From: Posidonia oceanica
Lineage: Eukaryota > Streptophyta > Magnoliopsida > Alismatales > Posidoniaceae
DNA: 64,000 bases
Direction of reading: 5' to 3'
Assembly (NCBI GenBank): GCA_037176725.1
Contig: JAZBRS010000075.1
Span: forward strand, 70,372,001 to 70,436,000
Shown piece after piece: positions 24,470 through 35,781 of the stretch. The stretch's first letter is position 1. Each line of letters starts with the position of its first letter. Position numbers and translations under genes: made by a program. The notes beneath the pieces were generated by a model. That model made no database searches and was not told the DNA's origin. It saw only the letters and a list, made by a program, of their open reading frames with translations.

Positions 24470-25031
24470 ATTAGCGAGGACTTCGTGAGGATGTTTCCTC
24501 GCTAAATCCTCGCTACAACAGTGGCATGGACAGGAATAACGAGGATATATCCTCGCTATTTCCTCGCCATTTATGAAACGACGACAGACACATTTCAAAA
24601 TTAGCGAGCATATCGCGAGGCTATGGTGAGGTATTTGCGAGGATATTATGAGGAATGAATTCCATGCAATATCCTCGCTAATAGATGACGAGTAAATTGT
24701 GAGGAAATATCATCGCTAAGTCCTCGCAAGTTTTATTATTTTTATTATTTTTAATATTTTTGTCAGGACATAACGTGTACTTTGCGAGGAGATTGCGAGT
24801 AATAGCGAGGATGTTGTGAGGACTTTATTGCCTTGCAAAATCCTCGTAATGTTTTAGCGAGGACTTTGCTAGGAAATATCCTTGCAAATGGCTTTTAATC
24901 ATGTAGCATTGTGCGAGGACTTTATATCCTTGCAATGTCCTCGCTAAGGCCGTTAGTGAGGACATTGCGAGGACTTAGAGAGGACTTCACGAGGACATTT
25001 GTCCTCGCGATTTGCTATTTTTCTAGTAGTG
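24470..25031. mobile_element. Right end of a second CACTA element
   Basis: The end TTCTAGTAGTG (25021-25031) is preceded by about 550 bp packed with GCGAGGA / TCCTCGC in both orientations. It is closely related to the right end at 16600-16853 (for example 'gcgaggagattgc' at both). It belongs to the element carrying the TNP2 and TNPA-like pseudogenes. No matching left end exists between 16854 and 18719, so that element has lost its left part. Right flank is CTA. Confidence 0.85.
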
Positions 25032-26232
25032 CTAGTCACAACAGAGTCACCACAAACCCTAATGATGAATCCGCAACCCAGATTGTTGCACCCACCAGAC
25101 AGAAGACGCAAATCGGACGATGCGCCGGGCCAAAGAGAAAACAGAAACCCACTGCAAAAACCACGAACCAGAACCCTAATCGCTGAAGAAGACAAGAACT
25201 CCAAAACACGAAAAGAACCCACTGTTCACGCCATCCACTGTTCACTGGAGCCCACCTCTGACAGTTTATCCCAGCCACGAAGAGAACCCACCGCTCGTCT
25301 CACCGGAGTTCACTCACCGGACCAGACCTAGGGCACCTAATTTCCTCTTGCGGTTCTGCATTCAGTTGGATATACATTGACAATGTAATTTATTTGAATG
25401 GAAACTTTAGCTATATGGCTGGTTTATTTTCAATATAATTCAGTTGGTCTATTTATTCTATCTATATCCAGAATTTGTTATTGTTTCATAGGTGTAATTC
25501 TTCTTCTGTGTAATTCTACTGTTGTTGTTGTAATGGTGGTCAATAACACTAATTCACACGGTATTGTTGTTGCCTATCTATATCCAATTGATATGTAAGA
25601 ATCCTCCACGTAGACATTGTTGCTTGAATCTGCATTTAAAGTAGAGAAATTTTATGAGTTTATCGAGTCTCTGATTCTCTGTGAAAAATAGGGTGCATTT
25701 TTTGAAGGCAATGGAAGAAGAATGCTTCAACGGTAGCGAGACTTCACTTTAAAGAAGCAGTAAATGGTTGAAACAAGAATCTGGACATTGTGTTTTATGC
25801 TTTTATATGAAATGATCACTTTAAACAAGTTGTCTTATTCACCTGCAATACACGGGGTCAATGTTCCAGAAGGATGAGTTTCGGAAGACAACACCAGAAT
25901 GCATTAATGAGGCTTCACTCTAGAATGCATTAGCTCAGATATGAACGAGGCTTCACTTTAGAATGCATTAGTGTCCTTCTTAAACTGGATTTTGAGTTGG
26001 GTTAGACTTCATATGCAACCATTTGTTCTAATGGTATTCAAGGTTTGAGACTTTGTTTTGATTCAAGATCAAGCATTTTCACTTGGAAGCGTGTTATTTT
26101 GAAGATGACGTTTATGTGATACCATGCAATCATTCATATTTCATGTTCCTCTATAATGAGCATGGGATTGGGAATATCGTGTAAGATTCCTTCTCCTTGG
26201 TTGTGTACATGTACGTAATAGTAATTATACCA
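25032..26232. other. Harbinger-like interior, no gene recognised
   Basis: 25040-25330 is less AT-rich with overlapping short frames on both strands and no family signature; read on the minus strand it looks like a leader or first exon. 25897-25972 contains two copies of a unit with 'gaggcttcactntagaatgcattag'. The rest to 26232 shows nothing I can identify. Confidence 0.4.
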
Positions 26233-26240
26233 CTACTGAT

Positions 26241-26861
26241 TAGGGGTGGGCATGGTTCGGTTTGAAGTAAAACCACAAACCAAACCATATGGTTCGGTTT
26301 GAACAATATTCAAACCAAACCGAACCATTTTACCTATTGAAACCGAACCAAACCGAACCACTCAAAATCGATTTGGTTCGGTTGGTTTGTGGTTTAACCA
26401 TTTAATAAAACATATAGAAAAAATAAAATATTGATAGTTAGAAATGAAAGAATATAACTAGATATAAGATAGAAAAAAATTAAGCAGTATATTAAATTAT
26501 TAACCATAAGTCACAACCACAACAAGTCATCCACGATTAAACATAATTTAGTAAAAGAATAACATTATCTAAATAATATTGTTTGTTCGTCCTTGTTACA
26601 GTCTTACAGGTTACTCTTCACTTGGTTTATATTCTTTTAAATATTTAATATACATATAACATATTAACATATATAACCTATATTGGGTGTGGTTCGGTTC
26701 GGTTCGGTTAAACTGCTCCTGAAACCACAAACCAAACCATATGGTTCGGTTTGGAGATATTTCAAACTAAACCAAACCACTGAATTTGAAAAACCGAACT
26801 GAACCACTAAAAATGGTTCGGTTCGGTTAACCGGTTTGGGCAGTTTGGATGCCCACTCCTA
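26241..26861. mobile_element. hAT-type MITE with perfect target duplication
   Basis: The ends are TAGGGGTGGGCA and TGCCCACTCCTA, flanked by a perfect 8-bp duplication CTACTGAT (26233-26240 and 26862-26869). Both ends carry several GGTTCGGTT motifs and their complements. It is 621 bp with no coding capacity, inserted within the Harbinger-like element. Confidence 0.93.
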
Positions 26862-26887
26862 CTACTGATCAATGAAGTGATTCTCAA

Positions 26888-26909
26888 CTGAAAGAAGGAA
26901 AGAAAGAAA

Positions 26910-26942
<33 letters not shown>
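26888..26942. repeat. (GAAA)n microsatellite
   Basis: About 13 GAAA-type units with two interruptions, just right of the hAT MITE. Confidence 0.9.
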
Positions 26943-27436
26943 ATTCTTTAGTTAACAAAGTTCAGTACATGAGGTAATATGTATTTACAGTTTAAACAAC
27001 CTTCTTATGTTGGAACTCTCATTAACAGATACACATGAAACATGATCAATTATGGTTAGGAATGAATGACCCAAATCAATGTTTCTGTAGGGGAATAAAT
27101 AAGTATCCAATGTTGGTAGTTCACCATTTATGAATTCCTCCAACAAGGCATACAAACGTCCACTTTTTCCTGAAAGCAGAATCCAAAGAATGGGGTACAT
27201 GCATTAGCCTTGATAATTGGAGATAAACAAAAGGAAAAAAAATTAACAATTCAGCAAGATATACACCAGGTGTATCAAAATAATTGATCAGTTCAAACAT
27301 CTAAAATTTCCATTCACCAGACATCGCCTTGACAAATGGGGGTTAAAAAAAAAGGAAAAAATATTTAATCATCAGTTCAGATATACACCATTAGTTTAGA
27401 CAATAAAAATTTTCATTTGCTTGTCATCAGTTCAGA

Positions 27437-27685
27437 CATTGACATTGGCAATAAAGATATTCAGACAGCAACATCAGTTCAGATATACACTAGTGAAGAG
27501 CTAGAACAACATCAGTTCAGATAAAAATAGACAGCAACATCAGTTCAGATAAAAATAGATGGCAACATCAGTTCAAATATGCACTAGTGAAGAGCTAGAA
27601 CAACATCAGTTCAGATAAAAATAAACAGCAACATCAGTTCAGATAGAATAAAAATAGACAGCAACATCAGTTCAGATAGACACCA
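27437..27685. repeat. Minisatellite with core 'caacatcagttcagata'
   Basis: At least seven spaced copies of 'aacatcagttcagat', most followed by 'aaaaataga' and joined by 'cactagtgaagagctaga' in two places. Higher-order repetition suggests duplication of groups of units. It overlaps the 3' end of the ORF1-like frame on the minus strand. Confidence 0.8.
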
Positions 27686-28020
27686 ACAACAGACATTGAA
27701 ATGAGGCCAACAAACTGTATTTTCAAAAATTCCCTAAGAATCCACAAACCAACAACATCAGAGAAGAGCTTCCTCTCAAGATTCTCATACCCAACCTTGT
27801 TCAGAGTAGAGCTTGGTTTATTACCATTTGCTGCCTCCTCTACACAAATGTTGATGAAAGTGTGGACACGAAAGTCATCCCATGATGCTTTTGGTTTCTT
27901 GGGAACATCTTGTTTTACATCTCTCTTTTTTCCTCTTAAATTTTTACCGTTAGGAAGAATTGGTGAATCATTTGAAGGTTGAGATGGCTCTATCAAAGCA
28001 AGTGCCATTTCATGTTCCAT
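27667..28020 (-). pseudogene. PIF/Harbinger ORF1-like Myb/SANT protein, truncated
   Basis: 117 codons from ATG 28020. Residues about 44-85 (KASWDDFRVHTFINICVEEA, GNKPSSTLNKVGYENLERK) match the Myb/SANT-like DNA-binding domain of PIF/Harbinger ORF1 and plant L10-interacting Myb proteins. It is preceded by a basic stretch with GKNLRGKKRDVKQDVPKK. The domain normally goes on with a QLKNKWD helix; here the frame leaves the family after LERK and ends in unrelated text. It lies after the transposase N-terminus on the same strand. In active elements this protein helps the transposase bind the ends. Confidence 0.7.
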
Positions 28021-28164
28021 TGCACTTCATCACAGAAATATTCAAATTACAATATAAAAAATTAAGAAGCACTAAAGTAAGAAGCATTAATAGAGTTTAA
28101 GTAATATTCATAAAATAATATACAAGTAAGAAGCATGCATTCCTACGAAATTCATAAAAACGGA

Positions 28165-28538
28165 GTTTAAAGAACATGAGAAGACATTCTTTTAAATTGA
28201 AGAAAGATGCGAACTTATTCTTCAATGGAGGTGTTGTAGGTATCTTTTAGCAGACCCCTCTCTCTAATCATGCAACAAAGTCTAACAAAAGATTGGGTAT
28301 CTAAGCGACACATGTCAAAACAAACCCTATAATGATCAGTAAGCATGTTATGAACTATTTGGTTCCCAGTGAAGCCAACATTATGAACTACATTCTTTCT
28401 AAGGTGGTGGTCAACATAAAACTCAATTCATGCCAATAATGTTAATGTGATGGCATCTTCCAACTCCTCTTATGCAAAGAAATCCTCCATGTCATCCACA
28501 TCCATGTCATTGGAGAGGAATTTACTCCAAAAATCCAT
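28165..28538 (-). pseudogene. Harbinger transposase N-terminus (DUF8040-like) with three stops
   Basis: From ATG 28538 one frame reads MDFWSKFLSNDMDVDDMEDF, then FYVDHHLRKNVVHNVGFTGN, YRVCFDMCRLDTQSFVRLCC, MIRERGLLKDTYNTSIEE and VRIFLQF. This is the N-terminal helical region (DUF8040) of plant Harbinger nucleases. Three in-frame stops (after FFA, after LTLLA and after SIEE) can each be explained by one C-to-T change (CAA or CGA to TAA or TGA). The DDE nuclease domain that should follow is missing. Confidence 0.75.
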
Positions 28539-29130
28539 CAAAAGTAGCTATAGAAACTATCCACAAAACATTAAACAGAAGTGAAAACTTGGAATAAAGT
28601 GCTTCCTTTTGAAGAATAGGAATATTATTCAATCAGGAAAAAGATTAACAAACAAGAGAGATTCAATACAAAATACAAATAAAAGGTATTATTTTTGACT
28701 AATTATATTGATAACTCAATATACATGACAACTTTTTCTGCTAATACATATACACACAAAAATTGAAATACTAATAGTCATGCTTTTAATTAAAATATAC
28801 AATGCAAATATCTATTAATAGAGACCTGATAAACACACCATAAATTTAATTTTTAAAAAAAGGTATTAAAAAATAAACACACCATACAAATAAAAATTGG
28901 AATACGAATAGTCATGCTTTTAATTAAAAAATTAAATGCAAATATCTGTTAACAGAGAGCTGAGAAGATCGGTGTCGGTCCAAAAAATTGAAATATCTGT
29001 TACATACACACCATAAATTTACGAAAACGATCACAAAGCCTTAGTCCATAGATTGTATAGCTATAAATACTATCATCGGTATGAAATCGACGAAAATCCA
29101 CCATTATTTTCATACCTTATAGGGAGTGTC

Positions 29131-29255
29131 GGCCGAAGACTGGCGGAGATCGACGAAGACCGGCGAAGATCGGCGAAGACCGGCGGTGATCAGTGGAGAT
29201 CGGCGAAGACTGGCAAAGATCGGCGGAGATCGGTGGAGATCGGCGAAGATCGGCG
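29131..29255. repeat. 10-bp minisatellite
   Basis: About 12 units of the form CGGCGAAGAT / CGGCGGAGAT in exact 10-bp register. It lies near the outer 5' end of the Harbinger-like element (minus strand), in its presumed leader. GC content is much higher than in its neighbours. Confidence 0.9.
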
Positions 29256-29601
29256 AGAGAGAAGAGGGTGCGAGAGAGTTTTGTCGTTAGGCTAGGATTT
29301 ATTGGTATGATTTATTGGTAATAAATTGAAATGTATAAGGGTAGTTCTGGCCAAAAAGTTATGATTTTTTTGTAATATAATAAAATGTATAAGGGCAATT
29401 CTGGTATTTAAAGGAGCATTTATGTGGCATCTACTAGAAGCTGCATCAAGCCAGCTTCTGAAAATGAACTGTTGTTACTGTTCCAGTAGCTAGTAGCTTT
29501 TACTAGAAGTTGCTACAAAAGGCTCGTTTGGAGGTTCTTCTGGATTTTTTTGGCTACTCCCAGAATTCAGACACCCAGAAGCTATCCCAAACACACCCTT
29601 A

Positions 29602-29897
29602 GGGTCCGTTTGGTTGAGATTTTGGGAGAGTAGATAGTGGAATATTCAAGATAACGCACACATTAGTAGAGGTGGAATAGTTGTAAGATTGTGAGTGTAA
29701 AATCTGTTTGGTATAAAAGATAGATTCTTCCATAATCTATCTAATGTTGGATTCTCAAACAAAGTATAAAAGCATAATCAGTTTTGTCTCGGCTAATGTG
29801 TAAAATCAGTCATATCATAGCCTGTTTGGTTCAGCTATTGCACATTATCTTGATTATTTCACTATTTCCTTTCCCAAAATCTCAACCAAACAGACCC
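29602..29897. mobile_element. Tourist-type MITE (PIF/Harbinger family)
   Basis: Terminal inverted repeats of about 25 bp start GGGTCCGTTTGGTTGAGATT and end with the complement, one mismatch. Target duplication TTA is at 29599-29601 and 29898-29900. Length is 296 bp and there is no coding capacity. It sits exactly at the right target site of the large Harbinger-like element, between it and copy B. Confidence 0.9.
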
Positions 29898-30399
29898 TTA
29901 GTCTAACTTCTAACTCCATTTGTTTTATTTGTTAGAAGAGTGTAAAATAATAATAATAAATCTTCACAGACTTTGCTTAAAAACCCTCCTACGACTCTCA
30001 AATCGCTACTATCTTATTTATCACACATCATCTTCTTTATTTCTCCTCCTCTTTCCTTCTCATTAACCATCTCCATTGAAGATGAGCTCTTCAAATTGAA
30101 TTTCTTTCTCCAAAGGAGACCTACCCACTCCCATGTGCTTTTATAAGAAATCTAGTACCATCCTTGTCCCATTTAAACCTCACTCCAAAGGAAATAAGTT
30201 TTTTAAATGCCCATATTAAAAGGTATATATGTATGCAGTATAGTGTGAGTTTCGAATGTGTTTGATGAAATACTCCAATGAAAATGTATTTGTTGTGGGA
30301 AGGAAAAAATGTTTATTCTTCAAGGTTAGGGTTAAAATAAAGGTAAATATGTCATTTCCTTCATTGGATTACGATTTAACTAGAGTTAGCTTAGATTAT

Positions 30400-31730
30400 T
30401 GTAGATATCCCATTTTCTCATTTCCGAGAGTTAATTAATGATAGGAAACTTTGAGGCACCCAAAATCACATAACTAAGACTATTTAACATATATTGCAGA
30501 CTTTTCATAAGCTCTTTAAAAACAATACTTAATGAGTGTTTGTTGTGGCAAAGTTAATACTCTCGTTAAGCTTAAATTCGTGACAACTTGAGTACCTTAA
30601 CCAATAAAAATGTTTTTATCATTTTATAGAACTTCTGAGATTATTCCAAACTTTTAATACATCTCTTTGAATTAATATAGAAACCAGGGATGAAAATTGC
30701 AAAAAAAAAACTCGTTCATTGCCTGTAAGACAGGCAACAGGCTTTGTCGCCCATCTCAACGATGATAGAGGTCGTCGCCACCTATACAAGCGATGAATAT
30801 CGTGCAATTTCGCACATAATATTTAATCATCCTGGGCTTTAATATATTATCTATGATTTTTCTAAAATGTTTTAATATCATTCCCATGATAATTAATATT
30901 TCTACAATTTTCCTAGCAATTAAATACAATATCATCTAAAAAATATATTTATAGACCTTTAAAAATAGCAACTAATTGGGAAAAATTCTAGAAAGTTGAT
31001 GACGTCCACTTTAAAATAATATATTTTTATGTTAGTTAAAAACTGAAATTTTAAGTAAGTTGTCACATTTTAAATGCCATAATTATATTTAATTTAAAAT
31101 GATATTAAAAAGTGAAGATAATCCAAAATATCTAAGTAGTTACAAATTTAGATCAATTCCAAAATATCCACAAAACTAAATAACCACCTCAACGAAATTA
31201 TAGAAGATATTTGTTTTAAATTTAAGTTCCTTAATAAGTAAGCTTGTGTTTAAATTCAAAATTAATTATAAATAAAGTTTCATTACAGAGAAAATTTAAA
31301 AAATGGATATAAAGTCTTAGACGGTTTCTAGATTCATTACAAAATAGTTTGGGATTTAAATTTGAAGTACTTCGACTTTTAAAGTTCGATGCCTGTGTCA
31401 CCAACAACTACTTGTAATCCATTTTTTTCCACGTTAAGAAAGACAAGTATCTCAGGAATATTAGTGGTAGTAGCCGCTTCATGCGACGACGACTTAAAAT
31501 ATCTAATTTAAAATCATTTAAATTTAAATTAAAATACAATTTACACATTTTCCAATGAGATGACGTCGGAAAATATTATATAAAAACACCTCTAAACCTA
31601 GGGTTAGGGAGAGGCTTTGAAAATCTGGAAAAGAAATGAGAGGAACAAAGAGAGGGGTTAGATCTGAGATCCTAGAGATTCTTGTGAGAGCTAGAGAGTA
31701 GTGATTCTGAGAGATCTATAGCCACATACT
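30400..31730 (+). mobile_element. E1 LTR-like piece, B copy
   Basis: Counterpart of 836-2000. Its hairpins near 30718-30800 are partly eroded. It supplies a cleaner start motif (TGTAGATATCCCATTTTC) that matches the LTR at 58980. Right limit is uncertain. Confidence 0.5.
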
Positions 31731-32436
31731 GTTAAATTCCTGTGAGAAAAACCAAGCTCCAAGGAGATTACGTCTATTCTGAGAGAGACACGCCTATGGA
31801 ATTCCGTCCGTGACTCTGCTTCCTCATCCCACGTCATATAGCACCAAGGGTGAAGGAAGTATTCGTTCTCATTTTATTACATTTAGCATTATTACATTCC
31901 TTAGATAGGTCATTGTATCTACATACGGGGAACCACCCTCGATTAGTATTATTAGCATTTGTTCGTATTGTTTGCTATTTTCCCTAAATTATTTACTACA
32001 CACATAGGCTAATCTAGATCCGTTTGTCTATTTTGAAGGAAAAGATACACTACATAATACGAGAATGTCACTGGACGACATCCTATCATTGATCCAGTGA
32101 ACTGAGAAACCCACATCACACCAACATCCGCATCTCTCCAAAGGCATCTTGTCAGTTGACACAATGAATCTACGAGTGGCGCTCACAAATGCTGTTGACG
32201 AGTGTGGAAGCGTCAACATCGTCATCACACCCACAAATCCACATACACACAATTATGTAAACGAAAGCCAACAGAATGAAACAGCGGGGGCACTCACATA
32301 AATGTTTTGAAATACCAAGGGTATTGGAAGAAATACTAAAATACCAAGGGTGTTTAGCAAATTATCAGATAAGAGGACCATTGAGATAAAAAAATCCTTC
32401 TCAATTTTAAGATTTATCAATGATGTCTTCTTCATT

Positions 32437-32538
32437 TTTATTTTTTTTATAAAAAGGTTCTACACCCATTGGGATTCGAACCCGCAACCCCCCAACTGGA
32501 GTAATAGTCACGTACCAAATGAGCTATGCTTTGTTTGA
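32437..32538 (-). mobile_element. tRNA-derived SINE, 102 bp
   Basis: On the minus strand it has a box A-like TAGCTCATTTGG and a perfect box B GGTTCGAATCC, spaced as in a tRNA, then GGGTGTAGAACC and an A-rich tail (ataaaaaaaataaaa). A perfect 16-bp target duplication TGATGTCTTCTTCATT flanks it (32421-32436 and 32539-32554), the mark of LINE-type priming. Copy A lacks the insertion. The tRNA-like part does not form a full cloverleaf with a proper acceptor stem as far as I can see. Confidence 0.88.
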
Positions 32539-34456
32539 TGATGTCTTCTTCATTAATTGATAATGGATTCACATAATCTCTCACTCTTCTCTTATTTTTC
32601 TCTCTAATCAAATCTCCATATGAAAAATCAATCCGAAGGAGGAGAAATCGGTACATTAGAAATTTATTTTTAGTGAAATAATCAAATAAGAATGACTAAC
32701 TACGCAAATCAAATCCATCCTTATGCAATTGCCTACCTTTGTAAATACCAAAATAAGTTATTAATCTAATCCTTCAAACATTTGACTCAATACTTGAGAT
32801 ATATATGTTCAATTGTGATAAAATTGTGGCTACACAAGCTTTATGATACCATCATGTATCGATGTGGATACCCAATGGCTTTCGATTGAGATGACATTGT
32901 TTGCACTGTCTGTAGCTCATCTGTCTAGTGTTTCTTCAAGTACTCATTCTCGACGAGTTAAAACTTGAATGTCTCAATCCCAACCACATTTGCTATTCTT
33001 GTAACTTTTTTAAGTATTGCCTTGTCACTCTACTAATAGAAGAATTGTGATCACTAGAGCATCCAAGTGTCTAGTTTTCTTAACAGATATGGCTTTCTCC
33101 ATCATCATGTCATCAACTGCATTATTTCGAACTCTATCGGCCTTGATCATCCAAATGTTGCAAACATGAGGTGCATCATCAAGGGTTTGATGCTACAAGA
33201 GAAAAATTACTAGGAATTTGAGATGAAAGTAGCATTTAATTGGATAAACATTTGGTAAGTCGTCTTCTATTGAGTTTCATTTCTATAGACAAGGGTAAAG
33301 TCTCCACAATTTTTTGCTTCTTTTTTGAAGAATGTGGTTTTTCAATTTTTGCTTCTATATTTCTTCAAGTGACTGTTTAGTTCAACTTTTCTAAAAAAAT
33401 TGATTTTCATCACAAGCTGAACTAGAAAAACTAAAAGCCAACGGTACCCAACAAAGAGAGGGGGATGGTGACACATAATTCTTATAGAATTTCGAGAGAT
33501 CTATAGCCACATACTGTCAAACGGTACCCAACAAAGAGAGGGCCAAGGATGGTGACACATAATTGAACAACCACCACTGTGTTTTTTCGCAAGATTTTTC
33601 GATATTGACTTAAACTCACCTTTGGATGGTTTGCTCTCACATGTGAGTAAGTTGATTTTTATTCAATTGTTTATGCATGTGTTCATCTCATTATTAAGAA
33701 TTGTCTCATATGCTTGTAACTAGTACTTATTTGCAAAACTTTGTATCATCTAAATGTTCATTTGATGACATGTCCAAAACTTGAACCACTGGATAGAGAA
33801 AGAAAGAATGGGGTTACCGAAGAGACTCAAAGAGGCATATTTGTACGTAACTTGTGAGCAATGCACATGCATTAGCTCTCCAGTTGGCTCCACCTCAACC
33901 TTTCAAATTGGAGATTCAATCACTCGTAATTGGACCTCTTTGATTAATTATGGATAGCCCTGAGGTTATGTCATTCAACTTTCTTTTTTTCTCGATCCGT
34001 ACAACTGCTCTTATTCTTGCACATGGAAATAGCCATGGATACCATATTAAATAAAAAAGAACTAAATGGAATGAAAAAGAAAATGCAAACATTGTGTTGT
34101 GTTTATGTGGTGATTGGGCAGAAACGCTCAACCATGGCACAATTAGCTTGTCGCAGCCACCGCTTCAGATCTTACTCCCCACCAATTTTTCACCCCCTAC
34201 TTTGGTTGTGTCTTGGGGGAATATTTCTTAGATAATGGACAACATGCATTAATCATAGGGGTGTGCAATGATTCAGCTTGACCTGAGAATCAAACCAACC
34301 TAACTTATATAGATTGGGTTGGGCTGGGTTTTTGTACATCATGAGTTGGTTATGGGTTACAATATCTCAAAAAAAAAAAGAAACATAAGTTGGGTATGAA
34401 TTTCAGAGTCGGGTTATATTCACAAATATATAGGAGTGTGCATGGGTCTGGGTTGA

Positions 34457-35756
34457 TGATTAACTCATAATTCATATATATTTTATTCCCTATATTTATT
34501 AATTAATGTATATAAATAATGCTACTCGAGGTGTTTTGTGTAAATTTTGCAGGAACCTGAGGACCTAAAGGGAATTGAAAAAAAGAAGGAAGAGAAAAGA
34601 ATAAAAGATAAAAGGAATTCAAATTCAGTCAAGGATATTTTAAAGGAGAAGAGAAAAGAATTTTCTAGATACGTAGAGAGGTCAAATACACATTTTTCAC
34701 GTACGTAAATACTAGGAGAAAGATAAGCTAATAGATTAACGAAGTTGGAGATCATCTGGGATGACGTGGACGCCTCCCCGGTGCCTCTCAGGCGTCTGAA
34801 TGCCCATCCGACGCCTCCCAAGCGCCCGGTAAAGATAATGCTGACTCAGTCTTTGGCTGTCACATTTATTACTTGGAAATATCTTGTATTTGAAATCTAA
34901 TTTTTATCTTTTGTACTTGGATTTGTCTCTGAGATAATGAAGTCTTTGTAAGCCTATAAAAGGACTCCTTATATAGATCTAGAGGATCTACCATCTTCTA
35001 GGTTTAGACTCTCTTCCTCTTTTTTTGTAGAGATCTTCAAGTGTTCCTCTAGTATAATCTTAGTTTTTATCAATAAAATAATTTTTCCTTCTTCACTTAT
35101 GTCTTTTATTCCAAGTTTTCTATTCATGTTTTTATTTCTTATTATCTCTATGTGTAACTAATTTCTAGATCTAGGGTTCAGATGATGTTTATGTAATTTC
35201 AGATGTTGTGATTAAATTCCTCTGTGTTTTCTCATGCTTAAATGCTATGATTACTTAGACTAGATGTATATTGCATGAATCTCTGTTATATCGATAAACT
35301 TTGATAGATTAATATTAATTATATCTTTTTAATCTATGCTTAAGGAAGAATAATTAGGGATCATGTGTATAATCTTAGATCTAAAGTATATCATTCAATT
35401 TAGTTTGATTTGTGTGATTTTATCTAGGACATTGTATATAGATTATGCTTATTAGGATAAAAACCATTGAGTTAAACTATTTAGATTATGAAGAGAAACA
35501 AAGAGCGGATTTAATCATGCATCTGTATTTTGCATAAATGAATTTGAAAACTCCAGTTCTCTTTTATTCTGAAGTTTTCTTAAGTATTTAAAATCAATCA
35601 ACTTTTAAATTTGAATTTTTCTATTTCATCTTCCTCGTATCTCATTAATTGACAATTAATCTATGCTATAACTCTATTCTCTGTGGGATCGATCCATATT
35701 TGCAAACATACTACATACTACACCGTGCACTTGCGGTTAATTAAATTTACACATCA
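34457..35756 (+). repeat. Left LTR of the gag-only element
   Basis: 1300 bp, nearly identical to 39195-40511; the main difference is about 17 bp (ttgataatctattgtgc-like) present only in the right LTR near 40165. The promoter TATA box is CCTATAAAAGG at 34953-34963. The high similarity suggests a fairly recent insertion compared with the MITEs around it. Confidence 0.9.
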
Positions 35757-35762
35757 AGTTTT

Positions 35763-35781
35763 TGACACCATTGTCGAGGAA
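35763..35781 (+). promoter_or_regulatory. Primer-binding site, tRNA-Asp type, eroded
   Basis: Six bases after the LTR the sequence reads TGACACCATTGTCGAGGAA. It differs from the complement of the plant tRNA-Asp 3' end only by changes of the G-to-A or C-to-T type, as expected from decay of methylated cytosines. tRNA-Asp priming is usual for Athila-type elements. Confidence 0.7.

Larger units (their letters stand above)
13026..29598 (-). mobile_element. Large PIF/Harbinger-like element filled with other insertions
   Basis: It interrupts B exactly where A reads straight through. The right end read inward is GGGTGTGTTTGGGATAG; the left end is GAATGCATTTAGGGTGG. They agree at 10 of 17 positions and every difference is a transition. 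The 3-bp flanks are TAA (13023-13025) and TTA (29599-29601), against TTA at the empty site in A. Minus-strand remnants inside are a Harbinger-type transposase N-terminus (28165-28538) and a Myb/SANT-like ORF1 (27667-28020), supporting the assignment. Of 16.6 kb, more than 10 kb is later insertions (two CACTA elements, LINE, hAT MITE). The eroded left terminus is the weak point. Confidence 0.6.
29898..34422. repeat. Segmental duplication copy B, second piece
   Basis: Colinear with A from about 357 to 4350. B-specific changes are about 110 bp of extra sequence at about 31715-31825, the SINE at 32437-32538 and an extra stretch at about 33465-33560 that repeats local text (acggtacccaacaaagagag twice). 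The E1 LTR-like piece starts at 30400 (TGTAGATATCCCATTTTCTC). No coding region is recognised in this piece. Confidence 0.85.

Noticed and set aside
13540..25031. One single CACTA element from the left end at 13540 to the right end at 25031
   Set aside because: A perfect right end already exists at 16843-16853, and the target tandem repeat resumes immediately after it, so the first element ends there.
27437..27685. CRISPR-like array
   Set aside because: The repeats are irregular in spacing, the spacers are themselves repeated, and this is a plant genome.
32450..32538. Functional tRNA gene on the minus strand
   Set aside because: Box A and box B are present but I could not pair an acceptor stem, and the A-rich tail with a 16-bp target duplication points to a retroposed SINE.
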